From positions 1,798,001 to 1,862,000 of the forward strand of contig NZ_CP097289.1 in the NCBI RefSeq assembly GCF_023498005.1: a DNA stretch of 64,000 nt, read 5' to 3'. The stretch comes from Streptomyces durmitorensis. Lineage in GTDB: Bacteria > Actinomycetota > Actinomycetes > Streptomycetales > Streptomycetaceae. The notes below the pieces were generated by a model. The model saw nothing but the letters and a program-made list of their open reading frames with translations. It had not been told where the DNA came from and ran no database searches. The position numbers and the translations under genes were made by a program. Below are positions 49,206-57,260 of the stretch, in pieces; within the stretch, counting starts at the first letter, position 1, and the number at the start of each line of letters is the position of its first letter.

Positions 49206-51419
49206 TCAGACGCGTATCGACTCGCGGTCGGCCGTGTCGTCCTGGACAGGAAGGCCCGCGGCCCGCCGGCCGAGCGCCTCGCCCTCCACGTCGACGCGGG
49301 GCAGCAGCCGGTCCAGTGGGCGCGGCAGCCACCACGCCGCCTTGCCGAGCAGGGCGAGGACGGCGGGGACGAGCGCCATGCGGACGACGAACGCGTCGAA
49401 CAGGACGGCCACCGCGAGGCCGAAGCCGATCGTCTTGATCATTGATTCACCGGCACCGATGAACCCGGAGAACACGGCCATCATGATCAGCGCGGCGGCC
49501 ACCACGACGCGGGCGCTGTACCTGAAGCCGCTGACGACGGCCTGACCCGGCCGGTCGCCATGGACGTACGCCTCGCGCATCCGCGCGACGAGGAACACCT
49601 CGTAGTCCATGGCGAGTCCGAAGACGATGCCCACCAGGAAGATCGGCATCATGCTCATGATCGGCCCGGTCTGCTCGACGCCGAGGAGTTCGGCGCCCCA
49701 GCCCCACTGGAAGACCGCGACGACCGAGCCGAGGGCGGCGCCGACCGACAGAAGGAAGCCGAGTGCCGCCTTGACGGGCACGAGGACGGAGCGGAAGACC
49801 ACCATCAGGAGCAGCACGGCAAGGCCCACCACGACGGCGAGGTACGGGAGGAGGGCGTCCTGGACCTTCTGCGCCATGTCGATGTTCATGGCGGTGGAGC
49901 CGGTGACCTCGAAGGTGGCTCCCTGGGTGGTGGATTCGACCGCGGGGCGGTCGTCGCGGATGGTGTGGACGAGGTCCTTGGTCTTCTGGTCGGTGGGGGC
50001 GTCGGCCGGGACGGCGGTGAACATCGCGGTGTCTCCGGCGGGGTTGAACTGCGCCGCCGACACCGAGACGACCCCCTTCGTGGCACCGATCCGCTGCTCG
50101 ACCTTGGCCACCGCCGCCTTCGGATCGGCCGCGCGCTCGGCGTCGACGACGATGGTCAGCGGTCCGTTGAAGCCGGGGCCGAAGCCGTCGGCCAGCGCGT
50201 CATAGGCGCGGCGTTCCGTGGTCGAGGTGGGTTTGGCCTCGTCTCCCGGCATGCCGAGCTGGAGGTCGAGCACGGGCAGGGCGAGCGCGCCCAGGCCCGC
50301 GACCGAGGCGAGGAGCACGGGGACGGGGCGGCGCAGGACGAACCGGGCCCAGCGGCTGCCGCCGTTGCGCTCGCCGTTCCCCTTCTCCCTGCCGCGCCTG
50401 CGGATGGAGCGGGAGAGGACGGCGTTCGGCCAGAGGCCGAGCAGGGCGGGGACGAGGGTGAGCGCGATGACGACGGAGATGACGACCGCCCCGGCTGCGG
50501 CAAGTCCCATCTTGGTCAGCATCGGGATGCCGACCACCGAGAGGCCCGCCAGCGCGATGACGACCGTGAGCCCCGCGAAGACGACGGCGGAACCGGCCGT
50601 GCCCGCGGCCAGGCCCGCCGCCTCCTGGGGCGCGTGCCCCTTGGCCCGCTCCTCCCGGTAGCGGGAGACGATGAACAGGGCGTAGTCGATGCCGCACGCG
50701 AGGCCGAGCATCGTGGCGAGGGTGCCGGTCGTCGCGGAGAGACCGAGGGCGCTGCCCAGGGCCAGGATCGAGGCCATGCTGACGCCGACGCCGATGATCG
50801 CGGTGAGCAGCGGAAGCCCGGCCGCGGCCAGCGAGCCGAAGGTGATCAGCAGGACGACGGCCGCGATGGCGACACCGATGCCCTCGGCGGCACCGCCCGC
50901 CGCGGGCTGACTCGCGAGGGCGTTTCCGCCCGCCTCGACGGTCAGGCCCGCGTCCCGGGCCTCGTCCATGGCGTTCCCGAGCGTCGTCTTGCTCTGGTCC
51001 GTGAGGTCGTCGGCCTTCACTCCGTACGTGATCGTCGCGTACGCCGTCGAGGCGTCCTTGCTCACCGCACGCGACGTGAACGGGTCGGCGGCGCGGGCGA
51101 CTTGGGGACCGTCGGCCGCCTCGTCCACGAACTTCTCGACGGCCGCGCGGTTCTCGGTCGCCGTGACCTTCTGTCCGTCCGGGGCGGTGAAGACGATCCG
51201 CGCGCTCGCACCGTCGGCCGCGGCCCCGGGGAAGCGCTGTTCCATCAGGTCGAACGCCTCCTGGGACTCTATGCCCGGCATGGAGTTGCCCTCGTCGGGG
51301 GCGGCGGGCGCCGTGACAGCGCCGAGGCCGACGGCACCGAGGACCGCCGCCCACAGCAGGGCGACGTACCAACGCCGCCGGAAGGCCAGACGGCCAAGGC
51401 GATAGAGAAGAGTAGCCAC
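49206..51419 (-). CDS. MMPL-family RND-type transporter
   Basis: A 737-residue transporter with two repeats, each one helix, a large outside domain and five to six helices. Landmarks: LLYRLGRLAFRRRWYVALLWAAVL, GIGVAIAAVVLLITFGS, GLACGIDYALFIVSRYREERAKG in the first half and FLVGIVFGLAMDYEVFLVARMREAYVHG in the second (proton-relay Asp-Tyr motifs). Actinobacterial members export lipids, siderophores or polyketides. GTG 51419 is chosen as a GGAGA site precedes it and the first helix follows; the longer frame adds an Arg/Pro-rich stretch. Directly upstream of the kinase/regulator pair. Confidence 0.9.
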   Translation of the reverse strand: MATLLYRLGRLAFRRRWYVALLWAAVLGAVGLGAVTAPAAPDEGNSMPGIESQEAFDLMEQRFPGAAADGASARIVFTAPDGQKVTATENRAAVEKFVDEAADGPQVARAADPFTSRAVSKDASTAYATITYGVKADDLTDQSKTTLGNAMDEARDAGLTVEAGGNALASQPAAGGAAEGIGVAIAAVVLLITFGSLAAAGLPLLTAIIGVGVSMASILALGSALGLSATTGTLATMLGLACGIDYALFIVSRYREERAKGHAPQEAAGLAAGTAGSAVVFAGLTVVIALAGLSVVGIPMLTKMGLAAAGAVVISVVIALTLVPALLGLWPNAVLSRSIRRRGREKGNGERNGGSRWARFVLRRPVPVLLASVAGLGALALPVLDLQLGMPGDEAKPTSTTERRAYDALADGFGPGFNGPLTIVVDAERAADPKAAVAKVEQRIGATKGVVSVSAAQFNPAGDTAMFTAVPADAPTDQKTKDLVHTIRDDRPAVESTTQGATFEVTGSTAMNIDMAQKVQDALLPYLAVVVGLAVLLLMVVFRSVLVPVKAALGFLLSVGAALGSVVAVFQWGWGAELLGVEQTGPIMSMMPIFLVGIVFGLAMDYEVFLVARMREAYVHGDRPGQAVVSGFRYSARVVVAAALIMMAVFSGFIGAGESMIKTIGFGLAVAVLFDAFVVRMALVPAVLALLGKAAWWLPRPLDRLLPRVDVEGEALGRRAAGLPVQDDTADRESIRV

Positions 51420-51571
51420 GGGCAGAGGTCTCCAGATCTGGTCTCGGGTACCTCCACAGGCTCTCGGGAAACGGGGGTCCGGTCGTCGTGCGCCTGATGA
51501 CAATCCGGCGTACTGACCTGGCAGTACACGCCCTCGCGACCTCATCCGCGGGGAGTACGTCCGCCCCTACG

Positions 51572-51630
51572 GACCGGAGCGGCGCGGACCGGAGCGGCGT
51601 GGATCGGAACGGCGCGCACCGGAGCGGTTC
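51572..51630. repeat. Four tandem 15-bp units
   Basis: GACCGGAGCGGCGCG and three variants run head to tail at 51572, 51587, 51602 and 51617. The last unit touches the stop codon of the MarR gene. They fill part of the 209-base gap between the MMPL start and the MarR stop; the rest (51420-51571) probably holds the MMPL promoter. Confidence 0.75.
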
Positions 51631-52126
51631 AGGGGCGCGGCCAGGGGTGTCCTTCCAGGCGCTCGATGTCGCTGTTGAAGCGCTGCAGGAAGCCGGCGAA
51701 CGTCGCCACGTCCTGCGCCGACCAGCTGTCCAGTACCTTCTCCAGGCCCTGGGTGTACTCGGAGCGGTCGGCGTCGAGTTGCCGCGCCCCCTCGGCGGAG
51801 ATGCGGAACTTGCGGGCCATGCCGCCGTCGGGGTCGGGGATGCGCTCGACGAGCCCGCCGCGCAGCATCGCCGCGGTCTGCCGGTTGAGGGTGGAGGCGT
51901 CGAGGCCGAAGGCGTCGGTGAGCTGGCCGATGGACATCGGGCCGTCCATCTGGATGCGGCTGAGCAGGATGTACGCGCTGCGGTCGAGGCGCCCGCCGGA
52001 GGAGCGTGTGCGGGGGTTGAACAGGTGCGAGTGACGTCCTAGCAGCATCGTCTCGAACTCGACCTGCCCGACGGGCTTGTCCTTGCTTCCAACAGGCTTG
52101 TCGATGCGACGACCGGATGTGTCCAT
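51629..52126 (-). CDS. MarR-family transcriptional regulator
   Basis: A 165-residue winged-helix regulator. DRSAYILLSRIQMDGPMSIGQLTDAFGLDASTLNRQTAAMLRGGLVERIPDPDGGMARKFRISAEG spans the DNA-binding helix and wing. Divergent from an MFS drug-transporter gene, with a palindrome in the gap, the usual arrangement for a MarR repressor of an efflux pump. The annotated ATG gives an N-terminal tail with two KPVG units. Confidence 0.9.
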   Translation of the reverse strand: MDTSGRRIDKPVGSKDKPVGQVEFETMLLGRHSHLFNPRTRSSGGRLDRSAYILLSRIQMDGPMSIGQLTDAFGLDASTLNRQTAAMLRGGLVERIPDPDGGMARKFRISAEGARQLDADRSEYTQGLEKVLDSWSAQDVATFAGFLQRFNSDIERLEGHPWPRP

Positions 52127-52147
52127 GGAGCCATCGTACTAGGCATG

Positions 52148-52173
52148 TGCATCATGCATGCTCTATGTATAGT
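52148..52173. promoter_or_regulatory. MarR operator candidate and -10 region of the MFS gene
   Basis: The palindrome TGCATCATGCA (52148-52158) sits within GCATGTGCATCATGCATGC, followed by TATAGT at 52168-52173 as a possible -10 element for the rightward MFS gene. The patch is A/T rich against the genome background. It lies 22 bases ahead of the MarR start, fitting autorepression. Confidence 0.6.
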
Positions 52174-52264
52174 GCAAATCGCGATGGCCGTCAGGTCACG
52201 CGATCATCCGGCAGCCGCCCGGAAGTCGTCCGGGGGCCGTCCGGCAGAACCAAGGGAGAAGCCA

Positions 52265-53734
52265 GTGGTCAGCTCGAAGCCCGATGTACGCCCTGGGCGC
52301 GTCGTCGGGGTACTCGCTCTCGCGGGCATCGTGGCCGCGATCATGCAGACGCTGGTGGTGCCCCTAATCGGCGACCTGCCCGTCATGCTCGACACCAGCC
52401 CGTCGAACGCCTCCTGGGTGGTCACGGCCACGCTGCTCTCGGCGGCGGTGGCGACGCCCGTGGCCGGGCGGCTCGGCGACATGTACGGCAAGCGGCGCAT
52501 GCTGCTCGTCTCCGTGCTCCCGCTCGTCGCGGGTTCGGTGGTCTGCGCGCTTGCCTCATCCGTGGTGCCGATGATCGTCGGCCGCGGCCTCCAGGGCCTG
52601 GGCATGGGCGTGGTGCCGCTCGGCGTCAGCCTCCTGCGCGACGTGCTGCCGCCGGAGAAGCTCGGCTCCTCCATCGCCCTGATGAGCGCGTCCATGGGTG
52701 TGGGCGGCGCGCTCGGCCTGCCCTTCTCCGCGGCCGTCGCCGAGAACGCGAGCTGGCGCGTGCTGTTCTGGGTCGCCGCCGCCCTGAGCCTCCTGGTCGC
52801 CCTCCTCGCCTGGCTGTTCGTGCCCGCGGGACGGGTAGGCACCGGCTCGGTCCGCTTCGACGTACTGGGCGCGATCGGCCTGGGCAGCGGTCTCATCTGC
52901 CTGCTGCTCGCCGTGTCCAAGGGCTCCGACTGGGGCTGGACGAGCGGCACCACGCTCGGCCTTTTCGCCGCCGCCGTCGTCGTCCTGCTGGCCTGGGGCC
53001 GGTGGGAGCTGCGCAGCAGCGAGCCGCTGGTCGACCTGCGCGTCACCGCCCGCCCGCAGGTCCTGATGACCAACGCGGCCTCGGTGCTCGTCGGCTTCGC
53101 GATGTACGCCCAGTCGCTGGTCGTCCCGCAGCTGCTCCAGCTGCCCGAGGCCACCGGCTACGGCCTGGGCCAGTCGATGATGGCCATGGGCCTGTGGATG
53201 GCACCCGCGGGCCTGATGATGATGGCCCTCGCACCGCTCGGCGCCAAGCTCTCGGCGGCCCGCGGCCCCAAGGTGACGCTGTCGGTCGGAGCCCTGGTCA
53301 TCTCTCTCGGCTACGGCTCCTCCCTGCTCCTGATGGGTTCGACCTGGGGCCTGCTGGTCGTGACGCTCATCTGCAACACGGGCGTCGGCCTCGCGTACGG
53401 AGCCATGCCCGCCCTGATCATGGGCGCGGTGCCGCAGTCGGCGACCGCGTCGGCCAACAGCTTCAACACCCTGATGCGCTCGATCGGCAGCTCCGCGGCG
53501 GCGGCCGTGATCGGCGTGGTCCTGGCCCAGATGACGACGGACTTCGGCGGCCACTTCCTGCCGTCGGAGAACGGCTTCCGGGCCGCCATGCTGATGGGCT
53601 GCGGGGTGGGCCTCGCGGCGGCGGTGGTCGCGGCGTTCATTCCCGTACGGGAGGCGGAGGCCGGTTCCCAAGCGCCCGAGACGGACCCCGAGACGGACAT
53701 CGAACCGCGCCCGGCGTCCGAGGCCACGGCCTGA
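52265..53734 (+). CDS. MFS drug transporter, DHA2 (EmrB/QacA) type
   Basis: A 489-residue protein with about 14 membrane helices. Motif C-like GMGVVPLGVSLLRD, loop motif GRLGDMYGKRRML between helices 2 and 3, and SWVVTATLLSAAVATPVAG as in DHA2 proton antiporters. The N-terminal first helices start VVGVLALAGIVAAIMQTLVVPLIGDLP. GTG 52265 is chosen since AGGGAGA precedes it; the longer ATG frame begins inside the putative operator. Likely exports a toxic compound sensed by the adjacent MarR protein. Confidence 0.87.
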   Translation: MVSSKPDVRPGRVVGVLALAGIVAAIMQTLVVPLIGDLPVMLDTSPSNASWVVTATLLSAAVATPVAGRLGDMYGKRRMLLVSVLPLVAGSVVCALASSVVPMIVGRGLQGLGMGVVPLGVSLLRDVLPPEKLGSSIALMSASMGVGGALGLPFSAAVAENASWRVLFWVAAALSLLVALLAWLFVPAGRVGTGSVRFDVLGAIGLGSGLICLLLAVSKGSDWGWTSGTTLGLFAAAVVVLLAWGRWELRSSEPLVDLRVTARPQVLMTNAASVLVGFAMYAQSLVVPQLLQLPEATGYGLGQSMMAMGLWMAPAGLMMMALAPLGAKLSAARGPKVTLSVGALVISLGYGSSLLLMGSTWGLLVVTLICNTGVGLAYGAMPALIMGAVPQSATASANSFNTLMRSIGSSAAAAVIGVVLAQMTTDFGGHFLPSENGFRAAMLMGCGVGLAAAVVAAFIPVREAEAGSQAPETDPETDIEPRPASEATA

Positions 53735-53742
53735 CCCACCAC

Positions 53743-53778
53743 GGGCACGCGCCTGCCGACAGACAGGGGCGCGTGCCC
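53743..53778 (+). terminator. Strong hairpin after the MFS gene
   Basis: GGGCACGCGCC (53743-53753) pairs with GGCGCGTGCCC (53768-53778), an 11-base G/C stem with a 14-base loop that can pair a little further, starting nine bases past the MFS stop. Factor-independent terminators of this type, without long U tracts, are usual in Streptomyces. Confidence 0.75.
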
Positions 53779-53912
53779 TCACCTCTTGGGCGGCTCTTGG
53801 GCGGGCCCGGGCGGGGTACGGTTACAGCACCGAGCGCACCTCGCACGCCGTCATCCGTTTCGGCGTCGCCCTCGGGGAACGGCAATGCCGGAGCACTCTT
53901 GTCCGGCCAGAA

Positions 53913-53984
53913 ATGAGCCGCCCCATGCTGCCCTGCTCGAACTGTCGCGCCACCGTACGTATTCCGTCGCGCGCCCCGCAGTAG
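53913..53984 (+). CDS. Possible tiny Cys-containing ORF
   Basis: A 23-codon frame, MSRPMLPCSNCRATVRIPSR and three more residues. It lies in the 330-base gap 53735-54064 and contains CSNC, echoing the CSVC of the small protein that follows at 54065. The ribosome site is weak. An opposing 75-codon frame (53822-54049) with CGYCGARDG overlaps it, and I cannot decide that either is real. The rest of the gap holds the terminator above and probably the promoter of the next gene. Confidence 0.2.
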   Translation: MSRPMLPCSNCRATVRIPSRAPQ

Positions 53985-54064
53985 CCGCACTCCTCGTTCC
54001 CGGGGCTTCTCGAGGAACTCCGGCACCTCACACGCCCTCGACCGATCAAGAGGATGCGGGACGC

Positions 54065-54337
54065 ATGTATTCACAGGACTCGATCTCCGGGCGCCGACGC
54101 GGTCGCTCCGAACCGACCGCCGAGATGCTCTCCGGCCTTGCCTGCTCCGTGTGCGGCGCCGACTTCCGCCAGGCGCACGACGGTGAGGAGGCGGTGGTCT
54201 CCCACCGCGACGACAAGCAACTGCTCGCCTGCCACGGGACGTGCGCACGGATGGCCACCGGGTCGGTCACCGGCCTGGACGAGCCTCCCCTTCCCCTGGC
54301 CGAGCGCATGCGCAGGCACGTGCCCCCGCCCCCGTAG
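54065..54337 (+). CDS. Small zinc-ribbon-like protein, function unknown
   Basis: A 90-residue protein with CSVCGADF (about residues 27-34) and LLACHGTCARM (about 53-63), a possible four-ligand zinc site of Cys and His, and a Pro-rich tail. No family is recognised. The ATG at 54065 follows an AGAGGA site; the longer upstream frame lacks a ribosome site and conserved look. It precedes the carboxyethylornithine-synthase-like gene by 67 bases in the same direction and may be co-transcribed. Confidence 0.55.
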   Translation: MYSQDSISGRRRGRSEPTAEMLSGLACSVCGADFRQAHDGEEAVVSHRDDKQLLACHGTCARMATGSVTGLDEPPLPLAERMRRHVPPPP

Positions 54338-54348
54338 GACGCGGCGGC

Positions 54349-54404
54349 GACAACAAGAACAACTAGAACAACACGAACAACAACAACTCAATGACAGGAA
54401 GTTC
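54349..54404 (+). promoter_or_regulatory. A/C-rich untranslated leader of the dehydrogenase gene
   Basis: Fifty-six bases between two genes consist largely of AACAA and CAACAA runs, very low in G+C for this genome and unable to fold. They end in AGGAAG, five bases before the ATG at 54405. An out-of-frame ATG at 54391 opens a seven-codon frame (MTGSSWA) that overlaps the true start. The leader may keep the start site single-stranded or bind a regulator. Confidence 0.5.
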
Positions 54405-55580
54405 ATGGGCCTGAAGAGTCTGGGAGTGCTCGCCTCCTCGCACAAGGAGAACGAGTTCCGGCTGCCGCTGCACCCCGGCCACCTCCACCGGATCCCCTCG
54501 GACGTACGCGAGAAGATCTTCCTCGAAGAGGGCTACGGCAGGCGGTTCGGCATCGACGACGAGGCGCTGCGCCCTCTTGTCGCCGGGCTGCACCCCCGCG
54601 AGCGGCTTCTCGCCGAGTGCGACATCGTGACGCTGCCCAAGCCGATGCACGAGGACGTCGCCGGGCTGCGCGAGGGACAGGTCCTGTGGGGATGGCCGCA
54701 CTGCGTCCAGGACGAGAAGATGACGCAGATCGCCATCGACCGACGGCTGACCCTCATCGCCTGGGAGGCCATGAATCACTGGACGTCCACGGGCGCCTTC
54801 AGCGTCCACGTGTTCCACAAGAACAACGAACTCGCCGGCTACTGCTCGGTGTTGCACGCCCTGCAGCTCGGGGGCCTGACGGGAAGCTACGGGCGACGCC
54901 TGCGTGCGGTGGTCATCAGCTTCGGCGCCACGGCGCGCGGAGCGGTCACCGGCCTGGGCGCGATGGGGGTCTCCGACGTCACGGTGCTCACCCAGCGCGC
55001 CGCCGCGGCGGTGGCCTCACCGATGCCGTCGGTCGTGATGGGCCATTTCGCGGAGCAGGAGGGCGATCCTTCCCGCCTCCAGGCCCTCACCGAACCCCGT
55101 GCCATGCCGCTCGCGGAGTACCTCGCCGGGTTCGACATCATCGTCAACTGCATACGGCAGGACACCGACGCGCCGCTGATGTTCGTCACCGACCAGGAAC
55201 TCGCCCTGTTCCGGCCGGGGACCTTCTTCATCGACGTCTCCTGCGACGAGGGCATGGGCTTCGAATGGGCCCGTCCGACGACCTTCGGCGAGCCGATGCA
55301 CCTGGTGGGACCGGGCTGCCACTACTACGGGGTGGATCACAGCCCGTCGCATCTGTGGAACTCCGCCACGTGGGAGAACAGCGACGCGCTCCTCCCCTAC
55401 CTGCGCAAGGTCATGGCCGGCCCCGCGTCGTGGGAGACCGACGCCACGATCAAGAACGCCATCGAGATCCAGGACGGCGTGATCCTGAACCCGAAGATCC
55501 TCTCGTTCCAGCACCGGGCGGCCGCCTACCCCCACACCGCCGAGATCCCGGCGTCGCACGCCTCCGCACAGCCGGCCTGA
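54405..55580 (+). CDS. N5-(carboxyethyl)ornithine synthase / alanine-dehydrogenase-like enzyme
   Basis: A 391-residue protein of the alanine dehydrogenase/PNT N-terminal superfamily. The N-terminal part has KSLGVLASSHKENEFRLPLHPGHLHRIP, with the Arg and Lys of the substrate site, and CDIVTLPKPMHEDV. The Rossmann half has AVVISFGATARGAVTGLGAMGVSDVTVLTQR (variant dinucleotide loop). FFIDVSCDEGMGFEWA and YYGVDHSPSHLWNSAT are typical of CEO-synthase-like members. CEO synthase reductively joins pyruvate to an amino group of ornithine; the exact substrate here is unknown. ATG 54405 with AGGAAG upstream. Confidence 0.75.
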   Translation: MGLKSLGVLASSHKENEFRLPLHPGHLHRIPSDVREKIFLEEGYGRRFGIDDEALRPLVAGLHPRERLLAECDIVTLPKPMHEDVAGLREGQVLWGWPHCVQDEKMTQIAIDRRLTLIAWEAMNHWTSTGAFSVHVFHKNNELAGYCSVLHALQLGGLTGSYGRRLRAVVISFGATARGAVTGLGAMGVSDVTVLTQRAAAAVASPMPSVVMGHFAEQEGDPSRLQALTEPRAMPLAEYLAGFDIIVNCIRQDTDAPLMFVTDQELALFRPGTFFIDVSCDEGMGFEWARPTTFGEPMHLVGPGCHYYGVDHSPSHLWNSATWENSDALLPYLRKVMAGPASWETDATIKNAIEIQDGVILNPKILSFQHRAAAYPHTAEIPASHASAQPA

Positions 55581-55620
55581 CGCCTCCTGGCCGCGTGGGG
55601 CTGAAGAGCGACCACGAAAA

Positions 55621-55661
55621 CGTGGACGGTGCTGACCGAGACTCGGTCAGCACCGTCCACG
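55621..55661 (-). terminator. Intrinsic terminator of tRNA-Leu
   Basis: Bases 55621-55640 and 55642-55661 are perfect reverse complements of 20 bases, giving an exceptionally long stem with a tiny loop. On the minus strand the hairpin is followed by TTTTCG, so it reads as an intrinsic terminator for the tRNA. It can also stop the rightward dehydrogenase transcript, whose stop is 40 bases away. Confidence 0.9.
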
Positions 55662-55673
55662 TACTTCATCTTG

Positions 55674-55758
55674 TGTCCGAGGGGGGACTTGAACCCCCAC
55701 GCCCGATAAAGGGCACTAGCACCTCAAGCTAGCGCGTCTGCCATTCCGCCACCCGGAC
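55674..55758 (-). tRNA. tRNA-Leu (anticodon GAG)
   Basis: An 85-base class II tRNA with long variable arm. The acceptor stem GTCCGGG pairs with CTCGGAC (one G-U), discriminator A; anticodon stem CTAGC/GCTAG with loop TTGAGGT gives anticodon GAG (reads CUC/CUU); T arm GGGGG-TTCAAGT-CCCCC. The CCA end is not encoded. The flanks show no integrase or duplicated tRNA 3' end, so no inserted element is evident. The remaining bases to 55898 probably hold the promoters of the tRNA and the DUF2254 gene. Confidence 0.96.
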
Positions 55759-55898
55759 TAGGTGTCTGCCGTTCGCGGGGTGTTCCCCGCGGCGACATGG
55801 ACAACAATACCAAGCTTTCGGAGTGCCTTTCACCTGCATATCCGCACGCCGCCGGGGCGATGCCCGGCGGCCCGCACCGCCGCATCTACAGTCTCACC

Positions 55899-57233
55899 AT
55901 GAGTGACGGGCTGATTACTGGAGTGCTCGGTGACGCGAAGGTGCGGCGGCCTCGGCTGCTGTCCCCGTTGCGCGAGCATCTGCGGGACACCATGTGGTTC
56001 GCGCCGACCGCGGGGCTCGTGGGGGCCATGGTGTTGTGGGTGGCCGCTGCGGAGCTGGACAGCCAGATCGTGGCGGCGGCGCAGGAGGACGGGGACTACG
56101 ACACCATCAAGAGCCTGATGCAGATCGCCGAGGACACCAAGGTGGTGATCAGCACCATCGGCTCGGCGATGATGACCTTCATCGGCGTCGTCTTCAGCAT
56201 CTCGCTGGTGGCCGTGCAGATGGCCAGCGGGCAGTTCAGCCCGCGGGTGGTGCGGCTGTACGTCCGATCGCGGATCACCAAGATCACGCTCACCGTGTTC
56301 CTCGCGACGTTCCTCTTCTCCCTGATGACGCTGACGTCGTTCGACAGCGAGAGCGATCCGCGCCTGCTGACGAATGTGCCGCTGATCGAGTCGATCCTGG
56401 CCATGGCGATGGTCTTCCTGAGCCTGCTCCTGTTCGTCGCGTACGTGAACGGCACCCTGCGCATGATGCGGATCAGCTTCGTCATCGACCGGATCGCCCG
56501 GGAGTCGTTCCGCGTGGCCGTGAAGCACCCGCCCGAAGGCGCGGTGGACGACGAGCGCCTCGGACCCGCGACCGCACGGATCACCCACCAGGGACGCGCC
56601 GGAGTGCTGCGGGACGTGCACATCGCCCGGGTGGTGCGGGCCGCGAGGCGGCACGGCGTGGTGCTGCGGCTGCTGCCGCGCATCGGGGACTTCGTGGTGC
56701 CGGGGACCCCGGTGTTCACCGTGCACGGCGGGGCGGCGCCGTCACGGAGCGCGCTGCGGTACACGTTCTCCGTGGGTGTGGAGCGCACCTTCCACCAAGA
56801 CCTCGGCTTCGGTCTTCGCCAGCTCGCCGACATCGCCCTGCGGGCCCTGTCCCCCGCGGTGAACGACCCGACCACCGCCGTGCAGGCCCTGGACCGCATC
56901 ATCCAGATCCTGGCGTCGGTGGCCGGGTATCCACTGGGCGCCCTGCGCCACCGCGACCGGCGCGGGGTGGTGCGGATGGTGCAGCCCGTGCCGGACTGGA
57001 CGGCCCTGGTGGATCTCGGGTTCGCCGAGATCCGGGGGTGCGCGGTCGGCAATCCGCAGGTCATCCGGCGCATGCTGGCCGGCCTCGACGATCTGCTACG
57101 GCTCGCGCCCGAGAAGCGCAGGGAGCCGCTCCTGCGCCACCGCGAGCTGCTCGCGCAGGCGGTGGAGCGTACGGTTCCGGAGGCCGCGGACCGTGCCTTC
57201 GCGCTGCTGCCCGACCGGCAGGGCATCGGCTAG
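55899..57233 (+). CDS. DUF2254-family membrane protein
   Basis: A 444-residue protein. Four membrane helices in the first half (MWFAPTAGLVGAMVLWVAAA; TIGSAMMTFIGVVFSISLVAVQMASGQFSPR; TKITLTVFLATFLFSLMTL; SILAMAMVFLSLLLFVAYV) are followed by a cytosolic domain with RTFHQDLGFGLRQLADIALRALSPAVNDPTTAVQALDRI, the hallmark of DUF2254. Function unknown; the layout suggests a small channel or sensor. ATG 55899 starts the conserved region; the longer frame from 55797 has no ribosome site and begins right against the tRNA. Confidence 0.85.
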   Translation: MSDGLITGVLGDAKVRRPRLLSPLREHLRDTMWFAPTAGLVGAMVLWVAAAELDSQIVAAAQEDGDYDTIKSLMQIAEDTKVVISTIGSAMMTFIGVVFSISLVAVQMASGQFSPRVVRLYVRSRITKITLTVFLATFLFSLMTLTSFDSESDPRLLTNVPLIESILAMAMVFLSLLLFVAYVNGTLRMMRISFVIDRIARESFRVAVKHPPEGAVDDERLGPATARITHQGRAGVLRDVHIARVVRAARRHGVVLRLLPRIGDFVVPGTPVFTVHGGAAPSRSALRYTFSVGVERTFHQDLGFGLRQLADIALRALSPAVNDPTTAVQALDRIIQILASVAGYPLGALRHRDRRGVVRMVQPVPDWTALVDLGFAEIRGCAVGNPQVIRRMLAGLDDLLRLAPEKRREPLLRHRELLAQAVERTVPEAADRAFALLPDRQGIG

Positions 57234-57260
57234 GCACCCGATCCCCTGCCGCAACCGGGC

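Noticed and set aside
47314..49335. 673-codon reading of the response-regulator frame
   Set aside because: The upstream part is the wrong frame of the histidine kinase gene; ATG 47994 begins the receiver domain.
53822..54049. 75-codon minus-strand frame with CGYC
   Set aside because: No ribosome site and it overlaps a possible plus-strand frame; too little to support either firmly.
55674..55758. Integrated element at tRNA-Leu
   Set aside because: No integrase, no repeated tRNA 3' end and no composition change beside it.
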